A DNA stretch of 16,901 nt, taken from contig CAYPFO010000071.1 in assembly GCA_964410065.1 (NCBI GenBank), positions 1-16,901 on the forward strand, in the 5' to 3' direction. Shown one piece after another: positions 6,418 to 14,458 of the stretch; position 1 is the first letter of the stretch, and every line of letters starts with the position of its first letter. The translations under genes were made by a program, and so were the position numbers. This DNA comes from Serpens sp964410065 (GTDB lineage: Bacteria > Pseudomonadota > Gammaproteobacteria > Pseudomonadales > Pseudomonadaceae). Below the pieces are notes generated by a model. It worked only from the letters and a program-made list of their open reading frames with translations, searched no databases and was not told the origin of the DNA.

Positions 6418-7017
6418 GTGTCGAATCAAGCCATCGAGATTTTCAAGAAGCGCCGTAGCCAATACGCTCTGGGCAAGAGTGTGGATATGGGCATGGAACA
6501 ACTCACCGAGCTCATCAAGGAGGCCGTGCGCCAGGCTCCTTCCTCGTTCAACTCGCAAAGCTCGCGCGCGGTCATCCTGTTTGGCGAACAAAGCCAAAAG
6601 TTCTGGCAGCTGGCCAAGGACGCCTTGCGCCCGCTGGTTCCAGCAGACGCGTTTGCCGCCACGGAAACCAAGCTGGACAGCTTTGCGGCCGGCGTTGGCA
6701 CGGTGCTGTTTTTTGAAGATCAGAACGTGGTGAAGGGGCTGCAGGAACAATTTGCCCTGTATGCCGACAACTTCCCGATCTGGTCCGAACAGGCGTCCGG
6801 CATTGCACAGTTCGCCGTGTGGACCGCCCTGGCCGAAGCCGGCATTGGCGCCAGCCTGCAGCACTACAACCCGGTGGTGGATGACGCCGTGGCTAAGACC
6901 TGGAATGTGCCGGCGTCCTGGCAGCTGCGTGCGCAGATGCCGTTCGGCTCCAATGAAGCGCCTTTTGGCGAGAAAGCCTTCATGGACGACGAGCAGCGCT
7001 TCCTGACCTTCGCCTGA
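6418..7017 (+). CDS. Nitroreductase-family protein
   Basis: The frame encodes 199 residues with the features of the small FMN-dependent nitroreductase fold: an N-terminal EIFKKRRSQYALGKS region binding the flavin phosphate, APSSFNSQSSRAVILFGEQS (about 40-60), and IAQFAVWTALAEAGIGASLQ near residues 128-147. It is closest in memory to the HBN1/Frm2-like subgroup, annotated as nitroreductase or fatty-acid-repression proteins. Such enzymes use NAD(P)H to reduce nitro groups or quinones in the cytoplasm; the true substrate is unknown. The start is GTG at 6418, supported by AAGGAA (6405-6410) seven bases upstream. It is alone on this strand and converges with copB. A link to copper stress is possible but not shown. 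Confidence 0.87.
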   Translation: MSNQAIEIFKKRRSQYALGKSVDMGMEQLTELIKEAVRQAPSSFNSQSSRAVILFGEQSQKFWQLAKDALRPLVPADAFAATETKLDSFAAGVGTVLFFEDQNVVKGLQEQFALYADNFPIWSEQASGIAQFAVWTALAEAGIGASLQHYNPVVDDAVAKTWNVPASWQLRAQMPFGSNEAPFGEKAFMDDEQRFLTFA

Positions 7018-7066
7018 GGCAAGTGCGCCACACGGCGCACCACGATGGTCGACTTGAAGTGAAACG

Positions 7067-7087
7067 GCGCCCTGTTCAGCAGGGCGC
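7067..7087. terminator. Possible shared terminator between nitroreductase gene and copB
   Basis: GCGCCCTG (7067-7074) pairs with CAGGGCGC (7080-7087) around TTCAG. It lies in the gap where the two convergent genes end. U tracts are poor on both sides (TCTGCTGTC on +, CGTTTCACTT on -). A second perfect hairpin, GTGCGCC/GGCGCAC, lies at 7023-7040. Confidence 0.4.
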
Positions 7088-7177
7088 TCTGCTGTCTGGC
7101 TGCGAGAAATCCTTCTTATCGACCGTTACCCGAACGCTTGCTCGACAACGGCGGGGCAAGTGTGCCGTTAATTAACT

Positions 7178-8236
7178 TCAAAACCAGACGCGAACCCCCG
7201 CCACTATGCGGCTTTCACTGCTGTCCTCATTGTTGGCTCGGCGCATATCAGCGGTATTACCATAGGCCCGATGCCAGTTCACGCCGATATAGGGCGCGAA
7301 TTGCCGGTTGATTTCATAACGTAGGCGCAAGCCCAGCTCAGTATCGCTGAGGCCTGCGCCAACGCCACGTTCGGGGTCGTTGCGGCCATGCAGATTGACC
7401 TCAAGGCTGGGCTGCAGAATCAGTCGGTTGGTCAACAGGATGTCGTAGTCGGCGGCCAGCCGAGCAGCGCTTTGACCGCCTTCGCCGAGGAACGCTGTCG
7501 CTTCGGTTTCCAGGCCGAACAGTGGCATGCCTTGCACGCCGAACGTCGCCCAGGTTTGCGGCGAGTCGGGCTTGAAGTCCTGGCGAACGCCGGCCACGGT
7601 TTCCCACCAGGGGCCGATAGCGTGGCTCCACAGCAACTGCAGTTCGGCCTCTTCAGTGTGGCCATCGACGCGCTCGCCTTCTGAGCGGAACGCCAAGCGA
7701 TCGATGTCGCCGCCGACCCAGCCGTTGATGTCCCAGGCCAGCGCGTTGCCGTCGTCCGCGTCCTGCCATTCCAGTTGCTCAGCGAGGAAAAAGTAGTTCA
7801 TTCCGCCTTCGTGCATGGCCTGTGGCGGCAAATCGGGGAAGGCGGCGGCCCGGTCGGCGTCAGTTAATGCCGGAAGCGGGTGTCCCGGTGATGGTTGAGT
7901 GTGTCGCGGTATCGATGTTTTTGAACCCGGGTGCATCGCGCCAGACTTCATGTGGCGCATGTGTTCCATCATCTTGTTATGGTCCATGTCGCCGTGGTCC
8001 ATTTGCCCATCTTTCATGTGCTGGCGATGCATTTCCTGCATCCTCTGCATCATCTTTTGGTCCATGTCGCCATGGTCCATTCCCCCGTCCTTCATATGCT
8101 GGCGATGCATCTCCTGCATCTCCTGCGGGTGGTGGCCTTGGTGTTCATCCTGGGCCATAGCGTGCGGCAGTTGCAGTGCGCCCGCCAGGCCAAGGGCCAA
8201 TACGGAAGTCAGGAGACTGCGTGGGGTGGCATTCAT
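7178..8236 (-). CDS. copB: Copper resistance outer-membrane protein CopB
   Basis: The frame encodes 352 residues. A Sec signal peptide (1-28) ends at AMA|QDEHQ. Residues 34-102 form a Met/His-rich region with two near-identical units (MQEMHRQHMKDG then MDHGDMD), which would bind copper. The rest is the CopB/PcoB domain (LPPQAMHEGGMNYFFLAEQL onward), predicted as an outer-membrane beta-barrel, ending in the terminal aromatic VRVWF typical of such proteins. CopB works with CopA in periplasmic copper tolerance. The ATG at 8236 has AAGGAAAG upstream and starts 11 bases after the copA stop, so the two are one operon. The frame is open back to 8431, but that part is copA in another frame. No copC or copD follows it. 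Confidence 0.95.
   Translation of the reverse strand: MNATPRSLLTSVLALGLAGALQLPHAMAQDEHQGHHPQEMQEMHRQHMKDGGMDHGDMDQKMMQRMQEMHRQHMKDGQMDHGDMDHNKMMEHMRHMKSGAMHPGSKTSIPRHTQPSPGHPLPALTDADRAAAFPDLPPQAMHEGGMNYFFLAEQLEWQDADDGNALAWDINGWVGGDIDRLAFRSEGERVDGHTEEAELQLLWSHAIGPWWETVAGVRQDFKPDSPQTWATFGVQGMPLFGLETEATAFLGEGGQSAARLAADYDILLTNRLILQPSLEVNLHGRNDPERGVGAGLSDTELGLRLRYEINRQFAPYIGVNWHRAYGNTADMRRANNEDSSESRIVAGVRVWF
7967..8119 (-). repeat. Met/His-rich duplicated unit inside copB
   Basis: Residues 40-63 (8048-8119) and 66-90 (7967-8041) are nearly the same at protein level (MQEMHRQHMKDG, MDHGDMD, KMM) and clearly similar in DNA. This is an in-frame tandem duplication that expands the copper-binding region. 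Confidence 0.9.
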
Positions 8237-8247
8237 CGTGTCTTTCC

Positions 8248-9999
8248 TTACTCGTCCACACGGACTTCGCGGAACATACCGAGGTCCATGTGCATCAACA
8301 GGTGGCAGTGGTAGGCCCAGCGGCCAAGGGCGTCGGCGGTGACGCGGTAGCTGCGTTTGGCGCCCGGCGGCAGGTCGATGGTGTGTTTGCGCACCAGGAA
8401 GTTGCCCTGTTCGTCCTCCAGATCGCTCCACATACCATGCAAGTGAATGGGGTGGTGCATCATGGTGTCGTTGACCAGCACGATGCGGATGCGCTCGCCA
8501 TATTTCAGGCGGATCGGCTCGGCATGGGCGAACTCCACGCCGTCGATTGACCAGGCGAAGCGCTCCATATGACCGGTCAGGTGCAGTTCGATGGTGCGGC
8601 TCGGCTGCCTGCCATCCGGGTCGGCGAAACGGCTGCGCAGGTCGGCGTATGTCAGTACGCGGCGCCCGTTATCGCGCAACCCGATGCCCGGGTCGGCCAG
8701 CTTGGGCACCGGCATCATGGTCTGCATATCGAGCAAGGGATTGCCCGCCTCACTGGCCGGATGCTGCTGCATGCCGGCCGTCGAACCATGATTCATACCC
8801 ATCATGGCGCCGTGATCCATGCCGGCCATCTGGCTGTGGTCCATGCCCGCCATTGAGCTGTGATCCATACCTCTCATAGCAGCGTGACCCATGTCTTCCA
8901 TGGTGAGTTCTGGACGCGGATCCACGGCGCGTACCGGGGCACGTAGCCCTTCACGCGTCGCCAGACTGCCGCAGGCGTAACCACTGCGATCCATGGCTTG
9001 GGCGAACAAGCTATAGGCCTGCTGGTCCTTGGGCTCCACCAGGATGTCGTAGGTTTCCGCCACCGCCACGCGCAGTTCGTCGACTTCCACCGGCTCGACG
9101 GGCTGGCCGTCGGCAGCGATAACAGTCAGTTTCAGGCCGGGGATGCGGAAGTCAAAGTAGGTCATCGCCGAGCCGTTGATCAGGCGTAGGCGAATGCGCT
9201 CGCCTGGCTTGAACACGCCGGTCCAGTTCTTTGCCGGTGTATGGCCGTTGAGCAGGAAGCTGTAGGTAGCTCCACTGACGTCGGCCAGATCCGTGGGGCT
9301 CATGTTCATTTTCGCCCAGGCCCAGCGGTTACTCAGGGTTTCGTTCCAGCCCTTGTCAGCAACGTCCTTGATGAAATCGCCGGCCGTGCGGCGATGCTCG
9401 TTGTAGTAGTCCGACTGCTTCTTCAGCTTGGCCAGTACACGCGCGGGGTTCTCATCGGTCCAGTCAGAGAGCATCACGACGTAGTCACGCTCGTAGCGGT
9501 AGGGCTCGGGTCGTAGCGGATCGATGATCAGCGGGCCGTAAACGCCCAGCTGTTCCTGGAAGCCGGAATGGCTGTGGTACCAGTAGGTGCCGTGCTGCTT
9601 CACCTTGAAGCGGTATTCATACATACCGTCTGGCGCGATGCCGGCGAAGCTGAAGCCCGGGACGCCGTCCATGTTGGCCGGCAGCAGAATGCCGTGCCAA
9701 TGGATCGAGGTGTCCACCGGCAGGCGATTACGCACGCGCAGGGTGATGGTGTCGCCTTCGCGCCAGCGCAGCAGCGGGCCGGGGATCGAGCCGTTGATCG
9801 CGATGGCAGTCCGCCGCTTGCCGGTAAAGTCGACGTCCAGTGTGTCGATGGTCAGGTCGAACTCGGTGCCGGCCAATACGGTGGGCTGGCCTGGGCTGGT
9901 CAATGCCCAGACCGGCTGGCGCCACAGGCCGAAGCCGGCGAGCGCGCCGCCGGCGACCATGCCCTTGATCACGGTGCGGCGTGAAGGAGTGGAATGCAT
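8248..9999 (-). CDS. copA: Copper resistance multicopper oxidase CopA
   Basis: This periplasmic multicopper oxidase has 583 residues from the ATG at 9999. It carries a Tat signal, SRRTVIKG (6-13), followed by a hydrophobic stretch and AxA-like WALTS, so it is exported folded. Copper ligands are complete: HWHG (100-103), HSHSG (142-146), HHPIHLHG (515-522) and YHCHLLMHMDLGMF (563-576), which build one type 1 site and a trinuclear centre. A Met-rich insert with octapeptide repeats lies at about 369-410. CopA oxidises Cu(I) and binds extra copper. TTG at 10020 would add seven residues, but AGGG lies nine bases before the ATG at 9999, which also fits the usual Tat start. It is the second gene of a YVTN-copA-copB unit. 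Confidence 0.96.
   Translation of the reverse strand: MHSTPSRRTVIKGMVAGGALAGFGLWRQPVWALTSPGQPTVLAGTEFDLTIDTLDVDFTGKRRTAIAINGSIPGPLLRWREGDTITLRVRNRLPVDTSIHWHGILLPANMDGVPGFSFAGIAPDGMYEYRFKVKQHGTYWYHSHSGFQEQLGVYGPLIIDPLRPEPYRYERDYVVMLSDWTDENPARVLAKLKKQSDYYNEHRRTAGDFIKDVADKGWNETLSNRWAWAKMNMSPTDLADVSGATYSFLLNGHTPAKNWTGVFKPGERIRLRLINGSAMTYFDFRIPGLKLTVIAADGQPVEPVEVDELRVAVAETYDILVEPKDQQAYSLFAQAMDRSGYACGSLATREGLRAPVRAVDPRPELTMEDMGHAAMRGMDHSSMAGMDHSQMAGMDHGAMMGMNHGSTAGMQQHPASEAGNPLLDMQTMMPVPKLADPGIGLRDNGRRVLTYADLRSRFADPDGRQPSRTIELHLTGHMERFAWSIDGVEFAHAEPIRLKYGERIRIVLVNDTMMHHPIHLHGMWSDLEDEQGNFLVRKHTIDLPPGAKRSYRVTADALGRWAYHCHLLMHMDLGMFREVRVDE
8776..8871 (-). repeat. Four octapeptide repeats (GMDHxxMA type) in copA
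   Basis: Four 24-base units encode GMDHSSMA, GMDHSQMA, GMDHGAMM and GMNHGSTA. Met/His octapeptides of this kind are known copper-binding repeats in CopA proteins, and their number varies between strains. Confidence 0.92.
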
Positions 10000-10116
10000 C
10001 TGGGATATCCCTACAGTCAAAGGTTTGGACGAAACGTGTTGGCGCGCTTTGCAAAGCCGCGCTCCCGTCAGGAAACTCAGGCCGATCTTTGACGTTATTC
10101 AGAAAGGGCGGGCCTG

Positions 10117-11109
10117 TCAGTGCGCCACAATGCCGTTGGGACCGGCTTCGGTTGGGTACCGGGTCAGTTCCTTGTGAGTGCCGAGATCCACCACCGACAC
10201 GCTGTCGTCGAAGGCGTTGCTGATATAGGCGCGCGTGCCGTCGCCGGCAATTGACACGCCATGAGCACCCTTGCCGACTTCGGGGCTGGCGATAAGCCGG
10301 CCGGTGGCGGTATCCAGAATGGACAGGCTATGCCCGGGCGCTTGTTCGCTGCCCTGATTGGCTACAACCAACTGCTTGCCATCGGGCGAAACGGACAACT
10401 GGATGGGGCCGGGACCGACTGGGTAGGTGTCGATCAGTGTGCGCTGATTTGGGTCCACCGCCGCGACCGCGTTCTCGCCGCTGAGGGACACGAACAGACG
10501 CTGACCATCGGGCGCAAAGGCCACTTGCACGGGTTTTTTGCCGACCGCGATGCGCGCGATCTGCTGGCGGCGAGTCACGTCGATCAGGCTGACATCGTCA
10601 CTGTCCCGGTTGGCCACAGCCAGGGTTTGACCATCCGGGGACAGACGCAGGCCGTGCGGGTAACGGCCAACCTGGATGCGTTCCACGACGCGACCGGCGG
10701 CAAGGTCGGTGACCAGCACCGCGTGGCTGTCAGCATCGGTGATGAACGCCAATTTGCCATTGGTGTCGGGCACCACATGGGCCAGATGGCCGCCCACGAT
10801 AACGGTGGTGGCCGAGGCGGCGGGATTCAGGGCGTCAAGCACCAGCAGGCGGCCGCCTTCGCCATGACCGCCGTGACCGCCCGGCATGCCGACGATCAGC
10901 AGGTTTTTGCCATCGGGGGTGAGGTCGACGTTATGCGGCAGCATATCCAACGCGAGGGTCCGGTTGGACGGTGCGTCCTCGTCGATGACGGTCAGGCTGC
11001 CGGCGCGCTCGTTGGCGACGTAGACGGTGGCGGCCATCGCCGGCGCGCTGGCGAACAGGGCGCCTGCAAGGGCACCAGCAAGAGAGAGGGCAAATAGACG
11101 GGGCCGCAT
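10117..11109 (-). CDS. Periplasmic YVTN beta-propeller repeat protein
   Basis: The 330-residue frame starts with a Sec signal peptide (1-26, FASAPAMA). The mature protein begins ATVYVANERAGSLTVID, the YVTN-type repeat. Repeated PDG or GDG turns (TPDGKNL, SPDGQTL, APDGQRL, SPDGKQL, AGDGTRA) with about 40-residue spacing indicate a seven-bladed propeller. A Gly/His-rich loop, GMPGGHGGHGEGG (74-86), may bind metal. Its biochemical role is not known to me; proteins of this type occur next to copper-resistance genes in Pseudomonas. GGAG before the ATG at 11109 supports the start. It is 117 bases before copA on the same strand and has a copper-type promoter box about 70 bases upstream, so it is probably the first gene of the copAB operon. 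Confidence 0.85.
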   Translation of the reverse strand: MRPRLFALSLAGALAGALFASAPAMAATVYVANERAGSLTVIDEDAPSNRTLALDMLPHNVDLTPDGKNLLIVGMPGGHGGHGEGGRLLVLDALNPAASATTVIVGGHLAHVVPDTNGKLAFITDADSHAVLVTDLAAGRVVERIQVGRYPHGLRLSPDGQTLAVANRDSDDVSLIDVTRRQQIARIAVGKKPVQVAFAPDGQRLFVSLSGENAVAAVDPNQRTLIDTYPVGPGPIQLSVSPDGKQLVVANQGSEQAPGHSLSILDTATGRLIASPEVGKGAHGVSIAGDGTRAYISNAFDDSVSVVDLGTHKELTRYPTEAGPNGIVAH

Positions 11110-11139
11110 GAAAGTTTTCTCCGACAGTTTCGATGGCCC

Positions 11140-11196
11140 AGCCTAACGAGCCTTGGCTGTCGCCAACCTGAAACCGCGATTACATTTCTGTCAGCT
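11140..11196 (-). promoter_or_regulatory. CopR-type box and promoter of the YVTN-copA-copB operon
   Basis: On the - strand, TGACAGAAATGTAAT (11193 down to 11179) fits the TGACA-n4-TGTnAT form I recall for CopR sites in Pseudomonas. A -10-like TAGGCT lies at 11145-11140, and no good -35 is visible, as expected for an activated promoter. The block 11155-11193 matches 14474-14512 upstream of the ATPase gene at 31 of 39 positions with identical spacing to the -10. Confidence 0.75.
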
Positions 11197-11233
11197 GTCG
11201 GTGCTCAGGCCGCCGACCGAGCCGCGCCGGGCG

Positions 11234-11584
11234 TCACAGCAGCTCGATGCCGAAGCGCCGCAGCACGAGCGCCAGCGCGCCAAAACAGATCACCGTCAGC
11301 ACCGCGCACGCCAGCAGCGTCGGCCAGAAGCCCAGGCGCGGCAGCAGGCGTGGAAAGACCAGGAACATCGGCAGCGTTGGCAGCACGTACCAGAAGGTGT
11401 ACCAGGCGTGGTTGGCGATCTTCTCCGCCGGCTGGCGCTCCAGGTACAGCCAGGTCAGGCTGAGCAGGGTGATCAGCGGCAGCGCGGCGAGGAAGCCGCC
11501 CAGCTTGTCGCTGCGCTTGGCGGCTTCCGAGACCAGCACCACCACGGCGGCGCTGAGCAGGAATTTGGTGACGATCCAGGCCAT
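11234..11584 (-). CDS. DUF3147 family inner-membrane protein
   Basis: The 116-residue frame is almost wholly hydrophobic, with four likely helices at about 4-22 (IVTKFLLSAAVVVLVSEAA), 28-48, 60-81 (AWYTFWYVLPTLPMFLVF) and 84-108. The sequence, including VTKFLLSAAVVVLVSE, AAKRSDKLG and NHAWYTFWYVLPTLPMF, matches the DUF3147 family as I recall it. The function of this family is unknown to me. GGGAG ten bases before the ATG at 11584 supports the start. It lies between the DUF411 remnant and the YVTN gene on the same strand, so it is probably read from the ATPase promoter. An 8-bp tandem repeat lies just upstream of its ribosome-binding site. Confidence 0.85.
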   Translation of the reverse strand: MAWIVTKFLLSAAVVVLVSEAAKRSDKLGGFLAALPLITLLSLTWLYLERQPAEKIANHAWYTFWYVLPTLPMFLVFPRLLPRLGFWPTLLACAVLTVICFGALALVLRRFGIELL

Positions 11585-11596
11585 GAAGACTCCCGA

Positions 11597-11628
11597 TGCT
11601 GTTCTGCTGTTCTGCTGTTCTGCTGTCG
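11597..11628. repeat. 8-bp microsatellite (TGCTGTTC)
   Basis: Three exact copies of TGCTGTTC (11597-11604, 11605-11612, 11613-11620) are followed by a partial TGCTGTCG. On the - strand this is AGAACAGC, placed between the DUF411 remnant and the ribosome-binding site of the DUF3147 gene. Copy number could vary by slippage and change the leader length. Confidence 0.85.
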
Positions 11629-11640
11629 GCCGCCGCAGGC

Positions 11641-11988
11641 TCAGCGCGCCGGCTGGCTGCCGAGATAGTCGCCGATCACCCGTTCGCGGCCTTTGTCGGT
11701 CAGGCCGATGACCTGGTAGCGCTGGTGTGGCTGGCCGTAATCCATGCCCGGCGAGCCGGCCGGCATGCCCGGCACGGCGACGCCGGCGAGGTCGTCACGC
11801 TGTCGCAGCGCATGGATCGCCGCGACCGGCACGTGCCCCTCGACGAATTTGCCGTCGACCACGCCTTTGTGACGGGAGCCCAGGCGCGGGGCCACGCCCA
11901 GGCGTTGCTTGCCCCGCGACATGTTGGACTCGACATGATCGCGGACCTCGAAGCGATACGCGGAGTGGGGTGCATGAAATTTCTCCAT
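11641..11988 (-). pseudogene. DUF411 metal-binding protein, truncated remnant
   Basis: From about residue YRFEVRDH (11958) to the stop at 11641 this frame follows the DUF411 family: a KQRLGVAP helix, VVDGKFVEGHVPVAAIHAL, and VAVPGMPAGSPGMDYGQ. Normal members start with a signal peptide and a Cys-rich CGCC-like motif, and carry SCHT before VVDG. Here the whole N-terminal part is missing and that cysteine is replaced (LGSRHKGVVDG), so metal binding should be lost. The frame can be read from ATG 11988 or from TTG 12039, which overlaps the ATPase stop, but the N-terminal residues (MEKFHAPHSA) do not resemble the family. I see no lost CGCC motif in the other two frames nearby, so it is a deletion or fusion, not a simple frameshift. 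A short coupled product remains possible. Confidence 0.7.
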
Positions 11989-12035
11989 TGGAACATCGTG
12001 GAATTCGCTTTTGCGGCAGGACCGCGGATGAACAA

Positions 12036-14402
12036 TCAATCGATGGAGATTTTGCGTAGCCGCAAGGCGTTAAACACCACCGAGGCCGAGCTCATGCTCA
12101 TCGCCAGCGCGGCGATCATTGGCGACAATAGGAGGCCGGTCAGCGGGTAGAGCAGGCCGGCCGCCAGCGGAATGCCCAGGGCGTTGTAGAGAAAGGCGAA
12201 GGTCAGGTTCTGGTGCATGTTGCGCACCGTGGCCACCGACAGGCTGCGCGCGCGCAGGATGCCGAGCAGATCGCCTTTGACCAGCGTCACCTGGGCGCTG
12301 TTCATCGCCACGTCGGTGCCGGTGCCCATGGCAATGCCGATATCGGCGCGCGCCAGCGCCGGAGCGTCGTTAATGCCGTCGCCGGCCATGGCCACGCGGT
12401 GACCTTGCTGTTGCAGGGAGGCGGCCAGGCGTTCCTTATCCTGCGGCTTGACCTCGCCGTGCACTTCCTCGATGCCCAGCTCGCGGGCCACAGCGCGGGC
12501 AGTGGTCAGGCCATCGCCGGTCGCCATGATCACCCGCACGCCGTCTGCCTGCAGGCGTTGAACTGCCAGTTTCGAGGTCGGTTTAATCGGGTCGGCAACC
12601 GCCAGCAGACCGGCCAGCGCGCCGTCCACCGCCAGGAACATGATGCTCACGCCTTCGCCGCGCAGCTGTTCGGCCCGCGACTTGAGGGGGCTGGCATTAA
12701 CGCCGGCATCATTCATCAGCGCGGTGTTGCCCAACTGCAGGTGGCGGCCGTCAACTTGGCCGCGCACGCCAATGCCGGAGGCCGATTCGAACGACTCAGG
12801 CGTGCTCAATGCCAGGCCCTGGGCACGGGCATGATCGACGATCGCGTGGGCCAAGGGATGCTCGCTGCCCTGATCCAGGCTGGCGGCCAGTCGCAGCACC
12901 TCGTCCTGGGTGAAGCCGGGCGCCGCTTCCACGCTGTGGAACGCCGGGCGACCTTCAGTCAGGGTGCCGGTCTTGTCGACGATCAGGGTATCGATCTTGC
13001 GCAGGTTCTCGATGGCGCCGGCATCGCGAAACAGGACGCCGCTGCCGGCCGCCTTGCCGGTGGCGACCATGACCGACATCGGCGTGGCCAGGCCCAGGGC
13101 GCACGGACAGGCAATGATCAGCACCGCCACCGCGTTGATCAGGCCGAACACCCAGCTTGGCTCTGGCCCCCACAAGCCCCAACCGAGGAAGGTCAGGATG
13201 GCGATACCGATCACCACCAGCACAAAGTAACCGGCGATGACGTCGGCCAGACGCTGCATTGGCGCCTTGGAGCGCTGCGCCTGGGCAACCATCTGCACGA
13301 TTTGCGCAAGCATGGTCGAGCTGCCAACCTTCTGCGCCTCCATCACCAGGCTGCCATGGGCGTTCAGGGTGGCCCCGATCAGGCTGTCGCCCGCGCGCTT
13401 CATGATCGGCACCGGCTCGCCGGTCAACATCGACTCGTCTACTGCGCTTTCACCATCCAGCACCAGGCCGTCGACCGGCACCTTCTCGCCCGGTCGCACG
13501 CGCAGCTTGTCACCGCTGTGCACATGAGTGAGCGGGATGTCTTCTTCCGTGCCGTCGGCATTCATGCGCCGCGCGGTCTTGGGCGCCAGGCCGAGTAGCG
13601 ACTTGATCGCAGCCGAGGTCTGCGAACGCGCCTTAAGCTCGAGGATCTGGCCGAGCAGGGTTAGCGAGATAATCACTGCCGCTGCCTCGAAGTACACGCC
13701 GATGCGCCCATCCTGGATGAAGTCGGCGGGAAACACGCCCGGCGCCAGGGTGGCGACCAGACTGTACAGGTAGGCGGCGGCGGTGCCGAGGCCGATCAGC
13801 GTCCACATATTCGGACTGCGCAGCAGGAAGGAGCGTACGCAGCGCACGAAGAACGGCCAGCCAGCCCAGAGCACCACCGGGGTGGCCAGCAAAAGCTCGA
13901 CCCAGTTTTGCGTAACGCCGTGGAAAAGACTGAGGGCATGACCGCCCATGGCCAGCACGGTGACGATCACCGTCAACGGTAGCGTCCACCAGAAACGGCG
14001 GGTGAAGTCCTTGAGTTCTGGGTTTTCCTCTTCTTCCAGATCGGGCATGACCGGCTCCAGGGCCATGCCGCACTTAGGGCAAGTGCCGGGGCCGATCTGA
14101 AGGATTTCCGGGTGCATCGGGCAGGTGAATTCGGCCCCGGAATCGGTTATCGCGGCCGACGCCTGGTCAATGGAATGGGAGTGGCCGCCATGATGGACAT
14201 GTGTGCCGGCCTTGCCCGGCGCGGGTAAATACTGGCGCGGCGCGGCATTGAACTTGTCCAAGCAGTGCTTGCTGCAAAAGCGCAGCCGGTGGCCGTCGTG
14301 GTCGGCCTGGTGGGGGCTGTCGGAGTTCACCGTCATGCCGCAGACCAGATCCCGATCAGTGGGCAGTGGATGCAGCGAAGGAGGTTGAGTTGGGTTGGAC
14401 AT
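12036..14402 (-). CDS. Copper-exporting P1B-type ATPase with YHS domain
   Basis: The 788-residue inner-membrane pump moves Cu(I) from cytoplasm to periplasm using ATP. The N-terminus lacks a CxxC HMA domain. It has instead a YHS domain (about 18-57, DLVCGMTV and FCSKHC), a His-rich stretch (THVHHGGHSHS, 67-77) and a heavy-metal-binding domain (92-119, CPMHPEI and CPKCGMALEP). The core is intact: TGEP (327-330), the metal-gate CPC (432-434), DKTGT (476-480, D476 phosphorylated), SEHP (513-516), GDGINDAP (674-681), and Cu-type YN and MxxSS motifs in the last helices (739-740, 768-772). AGGAG nine bases upstream supports the ATG at 14402. It diverges from copR across a 172-base gap with a CopR-type box. 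Cu or Ag cannot be told apart for certain. Confidence 0.94.
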   Translation of the reverse strand: MSNPTQPPSLHPLPTDRDLVCGMTVNSDSPHQADHDGHRLRFCSKHCLDKFNAAPRQYLPAPGKAGTHVHHGGHSHSIDQASAAITDSGAEFTCPMHPEILQIGPGTCPKCGMALEPVMPDLEEEENPELKDFTRRFWWTLPLTVIVTVLAMGGHALSLFHGVTQNWVELLLATPVVLWAGWPFFVRCVRSFLLRSPNMWTLIGLGTAAAYLYSLVATLAPGVFPADFIQDGRIGVYFEAAAVIISLTLLGQILELKARSQTSAAIKSLLGLAPKTARRMNADGTEEDIPLTHVHSGDKLRVRPGEKVPVDGLVLDGESAVDESMLTGEPVPIMKRAGDSLIGATLNAHGSLVMEAQKVGSSTMLAQIVQMVAQAQRSKAPMQRLADVIAGYFVLVVIGIAILTFLGWGLWGPEPSWVFGLINAVAVLIIACPCALGLATPMSVMVATGKAAGSGVLFRDAGAIENLRKIDTLIVDKTGTLTEGRPAFHSVEAAPGFTQDEVLRLAASLDQGSEHPLAHAIVDHARAQGLALSTPESFESASGIGVRGQVDGRHLQLGNTALMNDAGVNASPLKSRAEQLRGEGVSIMFLAVDGALAGLLAVADPIKPTSKLAVQRLQADGVRVIMATGDGLTTARAVARELGIEEVHGEVKPQDKERLAASLQQQGHRVAMAGDGINDAPALARADIGIAMGTGTDVAMNSAQVTLVKGDLLGILRARSLSVATVRNMHQNLTFAFLYNALGIPLAAGLLYPLTGLLLSPMIAALAMSMSSASVVFNALRLRKISID

Positions 14403-14458
14403 TATCCACTCCTGAATAAACCCTTGTGTGCATCCTGGAGACCTATGGCATTTTCGAT

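Noticed and set aside
8237..8431. N-terminal extension of copB
   Set aside because: This part is the 3' end of copA in another frame; the signal peptide starts at ATG 8236.
9997..10020. TTG at 10020 as copA start
   Set aside because: It adds only seven residues, and the AGGG site is placed for ATG 9999.
12213..13598. Open frame of 461 codons on the + strand
   Set aside because: It is antisense to the copper ATPase, whose motifs are all intact; the His/Gln-rich translation is typical of antisense frames.
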